Shown here in pieces: positions 56,752 through 64,000 of a stretch of DNA of 64,000 nt. Each line of letters opens with the position of its first letter. Positions within the stretch are counted from its first letter, which is position 1. The notes below the pieces were generated by a model, which was given only the letters and a program-made list of their open reading frames with translations, was not told where the DNA came from and made no database searches. The position numbers were made by a program, and so were the translations under genes. Source of the DNA: Phascolarctos cinereus (Eukaryota > Chordata > Mammalia > Diprotodontia > Phascolarctidae); assembly GCF_002099425.1 (NCBI RefSeq), contig NW_018343985.1, forward strand, positions 291,001 to 355,000, given 5' to 3'.

Positions 56752-56880
56752 TGCCTCTATTAAACTGCAAGCTCTTTGAGGTCAGGGACTGTCTCTTTTT
56801 CTTATTTGTGTCCCCAGCACTTAGCACAGTGTTTGGCACATAGTAGGCACTTTATAAGTGTTTATTGAATTTAATTATCA
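56752..56880 (+). mobile_element. L2 3' end, sense
   Basis: tattaaactgcaagctctttgaggtcagggactgtctc, gtgtccccagcacttagcacagtg and ggcacatagtaggcactttataagtg. Well preserved. Confidence 0.92.
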
Positions 56881-56924
56881 TCTTTATTTTTAAAATTAGA
56901 CAAAGAAAATAAGTATTTGTTGCC

Positions 56925-57168
56925 TCCCAGGTTCCAGGTACTTGAAAAGCCCTTTTATAAATATTACCTCATTTGATCCAGAAAACAACACTGGGAGGTG
57001 GGTGCTATTTTTATCCCCATTTTACATTTGAGGAAGCTCAGGCAGACAGCAGTTAAATGACTTGGCCATAGTAACACAGCTAGAAAGTATCTGAAGCTGG
57101 ATATGACTTTGACTCTTCTTGACTCCAAGCTCAGTGTTTTATCCCCTGTGCCACCTGGATTGACCATA
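56925..57168 (-). mobile_element. MIR, antisense
   Basis: ataaatattacctcatttgatcc, ccattttacatttgaggaagctcagg, cttggccatagtaacacagctag and actccaagctcagtgttttatcc. Confidence 0.85.
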
Positions 57169-57169
57169 T

Positions 57170-57607
57170 GTTGCAGACACAAGGAAAGACCCTGACATGA
57201 GGGTTGGATTCCTGGGGACATCCTTATAAGAAGACCATGAACAAACCTCACATAGTCCTAGAAGGCATGAATGGGTGGGGGGACCTAAATCAAAGAGACT
57301 AGAAATAGTTTTTTTAAATAATTTTAGACTGCATATATGTTTGTTCTGATTCTACTTTCTTTACACTGCAACAAGGTATTATGAATGTATGCCTGCATGC
57401 ATGTACGTGTGTATGCATGTATATATGTAGCCATAGATGTACTTCAATTGAAACCTGAATCTGTATTCATTCAGTCACTGGGCTAGAGCAATATTATCCA
57501 GTACTGGCTGTACTGTGAACAGAGACATTGGGAAACTTCTAGCCCACCAATGATCAGTGACTATGATCTTTTGCAAAGGCAATGTGATCTTTGGCAATGA
57601 GAGTTGT

Positions 57608-57608
<1 letters not shown>
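57170..57608. other. Non-coding stretch with a short TATG/TGCA tract (57378-57430)
   Basis: No repeat family beyond the tract was recognised. Confidence 0.35.
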
Positions 57609-57610
<2 letters not shown>

Positions 57611-57683
<73 letters not shown>

Positions 57684-57725
57684 TTTCTCTTTGTCTCCCT
57701 CTCCCTCCCTCCCTCACTTTCTCTC
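57611..57725. repeat. (CT)n microsatellite, then CCCT/TTTC-rich flank
   Basis: About 34 CT units to 57679, followed by a degraded pyrimidine tract. Strand-asymmetric, so H-DNA (triplex) is possible. Confidence 0.95.
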
Positions 57726-57807
57726 TTCCTCCCCCTCAAGTATATGAATACTTATGTATACAATACTTACACATATTTGTATGTATGGGTGCATGTGTGT
57801 ATGTTTG

Positions 57808-57985
57808 GATTACCAGACTTTTTACCATTTCCTTCTCCAGCTCATTTTATAGATGAGGAAACTGAAGCAAACAGGCTTAAGTGACTTGCCTGGGACCATA
57901 CAGTTAGTCTAACTGTAGATTCGAACTCTGGTCCTCCTGACTCAGCACTCCATCCAGTGCACCACCTACCTGCCTACTCCTACCA
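57808..57985 (-). mobile_element. Marsupial SINE with RTE/BovB-like tail, 3' end partly lost
   Basis: accatttccttctccagctcattttatagatgaggaaactgaag, aagtgacttgcctgggaccatacagttag, cctgactcagcactccatcc and gcaccacctacctgcc. Confidence 0.88.
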
Positions 57986-58019
57986 ATGCAGATCCACAAG
58001 TGTTCTGCCAGTCATACTC

Positions 58020-58130
58020 TGGGGAGTATGGTTAGGTGACTTGCCCAGAGTGCCATAGTCATTATCTGTCAGAGGAGAGATTTGAACCCAAATTCCTGAT
58101 GACATATTCTCTATTTTATTTCATTATCTT
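58020..58130 (-). mobile_element. MIR scrap, antisense
   Basis: gttaggtgacttgcccagagtgccatag...gatttgaacccaaattcc. Confidence 0.55.
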
Positions 58131-58335
58131 CTTTCACATTTCTTATAATATATTATTTTTCCATTATTTTCAAATACTATATAATGTTTAGCTTTTCTCC
58201 AAGCACTGTGGGCTAAAGCAGAGTAGCATGGCAGTGATGTACAAAATTCTTTACCAAACAATCTGAGTTCTTTTACATGAAGACTAAGGATACTTTTGTA
58301 TAGTTATTATTTTTTTCTGTCATTATCATTCTTAG

Positions 58336-58370
58336 GATACATACAACAATTTGGATGAGCAGTTCAAAAG
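58336..58370 (+). CDS. Candidate internal coding exon D (35 bp, phase 0 to 2)
   Basis: Acceptor ctgtcattatcattcttag and strong donor gtaaga. In phase 0, compatible with exon C, it reads DTYNNLDEQFK plus two bases. Another frame has a stop. It lies between repeats in apparently unique sequence. No gene was recognised. If it is joined to C, the intron is about 33 kb, a common size in marsupial genes. Confidence 0.3.
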
Positions 58371-58374
58371 GTAA

Positions 58375-58612
58375 GAATATTCTTCTTAGCTGTACTGTAT
58401 AAGTCCATATTATGTTTCCCAAGGATTGTACAAGCTGATCACGGGCCCTCTAGAAGTGTCCTTGTGCTCCTGTTTCCTTCCAGCATGCCCCACATTGGAT
58501 TATATTGTTGTTCTAGAAGCAAACATTGAATGGAATGGGATAGATGTATCATTTGAGTGTACTTAGAGATTAGCAGAGGCAAATTGAACATGGATTATAA
58601 ACATTCCCTTTC
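58375..58612. other. Unique-looking non-coding sequence
   Basis: No repeat family recognised downstream of candidate exon D. Confidence 0.35.
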
Positions 58613-58614
58613 TT

Positions 58615-58888
58615 AAGACAGGTGGCACAGTAGATAAAAGGCTGACTTGGAGTCAGGAAGACCTAAGTCCAAATCTAGCTTCAGATACTTCTTAGATTTA
58701 TGACACTGAGCAAAGCACTTAACCACTCTTTGCCTCAGTTTCCCCAACTGAAAAATAGACATAGTAATAGTGCCTACTGGTCAGGGTTGTTGTCAGGAAC
58801 AGCTGAAATAACATTTTAAAAAGTGTTTAGGACAGTACCTGGCAGAGGGTAGGTGCTTAATAAATGTTTATTCCCTTTCTCCTTTTAA
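58615..58888 (+). mobile_element. Marsupial MIR-type SINE, sense, full length
   Basis: caggtggcacagtagataaaagg (head), gtcaggaagacctaagtccaaatc, tgcctcagtttccccaactg, ggtcagggttgttgtcagg, and an L2-like end (ggtaggtgcttaataaatgtttattccc), as expected of a SINE using the L2 machinery. Confidence 0.92.
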
Positions 58889-59069
58889 GGTAGTTTCTTA
58901 CAGTCAGAAGTATGACTTATGAGCTTAGATGTGTAGAAATGTAGTCTCTATGAAGGTTCTAGGTCAATGCAAAAAATCAAAAATAAATATAAGCAATGGC
59001 TAACAAGGAAAAATCATTGTAAAATATTTTTTTTCTAGAAAGGAGAAAAATCAGTCAGTCCTTCAGTAA

Positions 59070-59238
59070 ACAAGTCAGGAAGACCGAAGTTCAAATCCTG
59101 TGTTAGGTATTTAAATGTTGTGGTACTGGGGGCAACTGAATTAACATCTCTTAGTTTCAGTTGTGGGTGGGTATTGGAATACATGGCTTTCAAGGTCCTG
59201 TCTGATTCTAAATCTAACATTCTATCCTAAAATTCTGT
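59070..59238 (+). mobile_element. tRNA-core SINE, sense
   Basis: gtcaggaagaccgaagttcaaatcctgtgttagg, taacatctcttagtttcag and aaggtcctgtctgattctaaatctaac. Confidence 0.75.
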
Positions 59239-59239
59239 G

Positions 59240-59840
59240 ATTTATCAAGTTCCTACTCTATGACAGATGCTAACTAGTCTCTGGATCAAACTGAGGCATA
59301 ACTTGATTAATAATTATTTAGATGATTACACTACTGTAGCAAGACAAAATGAATGCTTAGCTAAACTTCAGTCTATTATGGGTTAAAGTTTTAATCATTT
59401 CAAAACTTAAAGAGGATTCTCTCCAGAGGCTTAGTATTATTCCTTTAGTCATGGAATTTAAAAGAAAAAAAGGACATATTGTATCTAGTTCTCTGATCAA
59501 TTTTTTTTTTTTTTGTAAAATACCTTTGGCTTCTTTAAATCAGTAACTATAAACCACAAACAGACAAGTATCAGTTTGTTAATGTAGGGGCCAGCTGATG
59601 TTAATCCTAAATGGTTTGCCAGCAAATTCAGATGGACACAGGATTGCTTGAAGAGTACTAACAGGTTACTATTAGACCAGAGAAAAATGCCTGATAGAAA
59701 CATAGGCCATAGAATTGTCAACTAGTCACTATGGATGAACAAAGGCCAATTTGGATTGGATTAGCAGAATGAGGGAAGTACCCACAAATTGTCATATTTA
59801 GCCAAGCATCAAAGCTCAGTATCTTTGTAACACATGTTGA
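59240..59840. other. Non-coding stretch, nothing recognised
   Basis: Contains a T12 run near 59502. No repeat family assigned. Confidence 0.35.
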
Positions 59841-59847
59841 AGTCAAT

Positions 59848-59990
59848 GATGCATGCATGCATGCATATGTTTGCATTTATACATACACAGATACACACAT
59901 GTATGTACACAAAACATGTGTGCATATCTATATGCATACGTGTATGTACATAGGTATACACATATAGATGCATGAGTACACGTATTTATA
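59848..59990. repeat. GCAT/CA/TA microsatellite at the RTE 3' end
   Basis: gcatgcatgcatgcat, cacacatgtatg and tacatagg units abut the 3' end of the minus-strand RTE. Confidence 0.8.
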
Positions 59991-59997
59991 CATGCTT

Positions 59998-62900
59998 GTT
60001 GTTTTCTTTCATATTTGAAGATGACCAAAATGCCACTACTATGATGCCATAAAGGCACAATGTGTCTTAACTGTGGCTGATCTGACCAATATGTGCTTTG
60101 AAGGCTCTACCACAGATCAAGCATAAATTGTCTATATGAACATATGGGGTAGAGATTTCTCTAAATTTTCACAGTACCTCCTTTGATGTGGGCATGCCAA
60201 GCCATACAGTCTTGTGCCAGTGTCTACCATATCCCACAATCAATTCTAAATTTCTTCAGAGAGACCTTGACAGTGTCCTTGTACTGCTTATTCTGACTGT
60301 CCTGTGTGAGTTCTCCATAAAATAGTCTTTTAGGCAAATATCCTTTTGGCATACTTTGAACAACATGGCTGCCCAATCAGAGTTATGCTCTCTGCAGTAG
60401 AGTTTGAACTCTTGGCAGTTTGGCTAGAGAAACGACCTCAGTGTCCATTACCTTATCTTGTCAGTTGATCTTTAGTATCTTTCTAAGATAATTCAAATGG
60501 GAGAGATTCAGTCTTCTGGAATGGAGCTGTTATATCGTCCAGGTTTCACGGGCTTCTAACAATGAGGTCAGTACAATGGCTCTGTAGGACTCCAGTTTGG
60601 TAGGCAGCCTAATAACTCTTCTCCTTCACACTTTTCCTTGGAACCTCCCAAACACTGAACTAGCTCTGGAAATGTGTGCATCAACCTTATCTATGTCTAC
60701 ATCCCTGAAAAGTATACTGGCAAGAAAAGTGAACTTATCGACAGTATTCAAAATTTCTCCATTTGCTATAATACAGGGTTCCATTTATGGATGGTGTGCT
60801 GATTGGTGGAGAATCTATATTTTCTTACTGTTAGTTGTTAGGCCAAAATTAGCACAAGTAGCGGAGAATCAATCCATATTTTGTTGCATCTCAGCCTCAG
60901 AGGCTGCAATGAGTGCATACTCATCTGCAAACAAAAAGATGTGCACCAACTCTGCCTCCATCTTGGTCTTGTCATTTGCCATTAGTATGGTAGGTGACTT
61001 TGATGTCCTTTTTGTTCTCTTTGAAGGCATCTGATGCCACTGAAAACATCATGCTGAAAAGCATGGGAGGAAGCATACAAATTTGCTTCATTGCATTGGT
61101 GACTGGGAAAGCGTGAAAACAGTGTCATGCCATCATGAAACCGATGTTCAATAGTGATGAACTTCTCCAGATGACCAAATTTTGACATGATGTTCCACAA
61201 GCTCTCAAAACTGAGTATCAAAGTTCTTGGTCAGATCAACAAACAATGTGTGCAGATATGTATTCTGTTCTGCTCCTGGCATTTCTCCTAAAGTTGTTGG
61301 CCGCAAACACCATGTTGACTGTTCCTTGGCCCTTTCTGAAGACACACTGGCTCTCAGGTAGATGATCGTATTCCAGGTGAAGGATCAGCCTATTAAGGAA
61401 GACTCTGGCAAGAATCTTGCCAGCAATGACTAAGAGAGAACTCCACCATCACCCCATGATTGGCATAGGACAACCTATTTCTTTTCCCTTTGTAGAGATG
61501 GACAATGGATGCATCCTGAAACTCCTGGAAGGCAACCTTCTCTTGCCACATAATCTGGAAGATTTCAGTCATCTTTTGTATGAGTGGTCAACCCCTTGCC
61601 TTGTAATCTCAGCCAGAACAGAATCAGCACTTTCACTTTGTCCCATGAGAGGAGACATGGCATTCAAAACCTCTTCTTCAGTTGGAAGTTTGCTAGAGAG
61701 AGATTGACTTCAACCTGAGGTAGTCAGTGGCTTCAGCATTGGTTAATCGCAATCTGTTGAGAGCAGTATGGAAGTGTTCAGCCCATCTCTCCATGATTAT
61801 GTCCTTATCACTGATTAGTGTGGCTCCATCCCCACTGAGTAGTTGAAATGTACAAAAGATCTTTGGCCCAAAAATAGTCTTCAGGGCATCATAAAAATGG
61901 TTTAGGTTGTTACTATCAGTATAAGACTTTCATCTGCCTTCTTACTAAGCTAAGAATCCTTCACTTCTCTAAGTTTCACTTGCTCTTTACTTTTGATAGA
62001 GTTAAATGATTCCATCTTAGAGATGTATGGACTATTCTGCTGGTAAACCTTGTGGAGTTCTCATTTTTTGTTTCATGACTTCTAAATTCCCCATCATTTT
62101 TGTCAAACCAATCTTGATGTTTGCAAGTGTTCTGGCCCAGATGAGTAAAAATGGTGCTGTACACTAAATCTCTGAAAGCTACTGCTCCTTTTCCGCTCCA
62201 CAGTTGCCAACCATGTGTTGGCTCAGCTTTCCCTCCAAGTTAGCAACAAACAAAGCATTCTAATCTGTTGACCTTAAGTCTTCTGGTAGTTGTCTTGCTT
62301 TAAAGCTGCAGCTTTTGTTGAATGCAATGTATAACTTGGAAAGGATAAGTCTATCACTGTCTGTCTCTTTTTACAATCAAATAATCTATTAAATGTCAAT
62401 GTTTGCTGCGAGGTTGCATCCAGGAAGTTTTATTCTGTTTAAGTAAAAAGAAGACAGCGTTGGTGTTGAAAAGGTCATGGGATGCACAAGTCTTCATAAG
62501 TAAGTGATCATTGCTGTTGCTGTTTCTGATTCCATTCCTCCCAAGGACCCACTGCCTATTCTGGCATTAAAGTCACCCAGAATTACAAACTTGTCCTCTT
62601 CCAGTACATTGATGGTGAGGGTCTCCAGATCATCATAACGTTTTTCCTTGACCCAATCAAAGTTTATAATGGTGGGAACATACACCCTGATGACGATGGC
62701 ATGGTACTTTCCTACAAGTGGCAATCACATTGTCACAAGCCTGTGATTCACTCCTTTTGGGAGGTATACAGGCTTGTTTACTAGACTAGATTTGATTGCA
62801 AAACCTACACCAGCTTCATGGCTTTCCCCGTCACTGAGGATACTCTAGAAAAATGTGTATCCAACTCCAATTTTTTTAAACTGGCCTTCTTTTGCCATCC

Positions 62901-63825
62901 TTTTTTTCAGACAGGGCTGCTATTAGGATGTGATAACTGTTAAGTTCCCTTGCAAAAAGACGTGTTTGCATTCTAGGTCTGCTAGATTCCATGTTTTCCA
63001 TAAGCATATACACATTCCATGTACCAATGGTGAGTGGAGTCATCTTCACAAAAGTCTTTGTACAACTTTTGTTTTTCAGTTGCAGGGTGGGATCCCTGCC
63101 TGCCACAGTAAGCCAGCCAGGATTAGCTTATGCGGAGCAGAACATTTTTAGGGCACCTTTTCTAGTCCCTTCCTCATGCCAGGAAATGAGAGTGTGGGCA
63201 TTAAGAAAGGCTACTCAGATACTTGGTAGAGCTGTTGAATCCCACTGTTGCTTCAGTCCAGTGAAATGACTCTATGGCCTGGGCCACCTTTGTGCAGTTT
63301 CATGACAACAACTCCCCATGTATCTGCACCTGTTGCTTCATCATTTGCCTGTAGCCACAGGACTTTGAGGTAAGAGTAAAATAATAAGATAATCAACTAG
63401 TAAAATGTAAATGGTAAAATGATACAGGTGATTTATTTGAGTCATGCATAAATTGGATTTAAGTGAGTCAGAGTTGCATGAAGTCATTGGCCTCACTCTC
63501 TCTTCCAGAATCATTGAGGTACAGGGGAAAGACAAAAGTCAGGATGACTGGCAATGGCCTGAAATGCAGTGAATGACTTTGGCATCTTTCATGTCTAACC
63601 AACCTCTAAGCACTCAACAGCATCTGCTTCAATTATCTTCATGGCCATTGGAACATATCGTTTTCATCTACCCATTCTGCCAGGAGAAGTCTTCACATGC
63701 TTGGGATAGATATCTCCCTGGACTCTCAATAACCCCCAACCAGGTTTAGCCCATCTGCTGAGATAGTTTTCTGGGGTGTGGTTACTGTGCATGCTATGAC
63801 TTCTTGGAGCTACTTTTTATCATTA
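59998..63825 (-). mobile_element. RTE LINE, near full length (5' UTR, APE endonuclease, RT, 3' end)
   Basis: Minus-strand order from high to low coordinates: 5' UTR (63825-63130); endonuclease start TPLTIGTWNVYMLMENMESS and ELNSYHILIAALSE (63060-62900); VYVPTIINFDWVKEKRYDDL and DKFVILGDFNARIG (62690-62540), the APE signature; RT remains LWNIMSKFGHLEKFI and FHDGMTLFSRFPS (61200-61080); then a palm box FADE in place of FADD (60935-60920); and the family 3' end at 59998. Frames are broken many times, so it is dead. About 130 bases of the 5' UTR, seen in the short derivatives, are missing. Confidence 0.9.
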
Positions 63826-63869
63826 GACTAAGAAAAGACAGAAATAAAAGTCATAGGATTGCCAACTAT

Positions 63870-63950
63870 ACACACACACACCTACACCACACACATTGAC
63901 ATATATACACATATAGGATATGTGTGTATATATAAAGACATATACACACA
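63870..63950. repeat. CA/TA microsatellite
   Basis: acacacacacctacaccacacac followed by tatatacacatata units. Confidence 0.85.
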
Positions 63951-64000
63951 GAAATCTCTTGCCCTTGAATTTGGGAGAGACCTTTCTGGCCTCTTAAATC

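Noticed and set aside
56310-56843. 177-codon and 112-codon open readings rich in Ile, Ser or His
   Set aside because: Each frame of an ATC array is stop-free and gives poly-Ile, poly-Ser or poly-His. The readings follow the array and stop soon after it.
60597-61034. 145-codon open reading on the + strand
   Set aside because: It is the antisense of the RTE reverse transcriptase. The minus strand carries the real family motifs.

Overview
The window looks like non-coding, repeat-dense nuclear DNA from a marsupial. Three things support this: AT-rich, CpG-poor sequence; tRNA-derived SINEs with the marsupial head 'gcagctaggtggcacagtgg'; and a mixture of L1, L2, CR1/L3-like and RTE-clade LINEs with many MIR relics and long microsatellites. 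The species cannot be fixed by eye. No complete protein-coding gene, rRNA, CRISPR array or intact tRNA gene was seen. No retroviral or LTR element was recognised.

Layout. 1-6.9 kb: two candidate short exons (365-407 and 6681-6743, + strand) on either side of a CR1/L3 relic, a minus-strand L1 and a TATC microsatellite. 6.9-16.7 kb: L2, MIR and SINE pieces, the best preserved L1 (11.9-13.8 kb, minus), TG/TA and TATC arrays, and an RTE-derived short element. 16.7-31 kb: MIR relics, a minus-strand L1 end, L3/CR1 reverse-transcriptase remains (21.0-21.7 kb), an A-rich block with an L1 ORF2 signature (22.1-24.3 kb), a candidate exon (25086-25120) and an A-tailed marsupial retroposon. 31-47.5 kb: L2 3' halves, a BovB-like RTE fragment (31.35-31.65 kb), an unclassified 1.5-kb stretch (36.0-37.5 kb) and an RTE 3' end (40.65-41.75 kb). 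47.5-64 kb: a largely unlabelled stretch, an L2 split by an internally deleted RTE with an 11-bp target-site duplication, an ATC array with a 92-bp tandem duplication, and a near full-length RTE LINE (60.0-63.8 kb, minus).

The best-supported new observation is the RTE family. One near full-length copy, one 3' fragment and three short copies that join the parent's 5' UTR to its 3' end suggest that a SINE-like family arose from the LINE by internal deletion. The most biologically consequential but less certain observation is a set of short, clean, splice-flanked open segments on the + strand. Several have mutually compatible phases, so the window may be intronic to an unrecognised gene transcribed left to right. 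Repeat boundaries below are visual estimates, usually good to about 10-30 bases.
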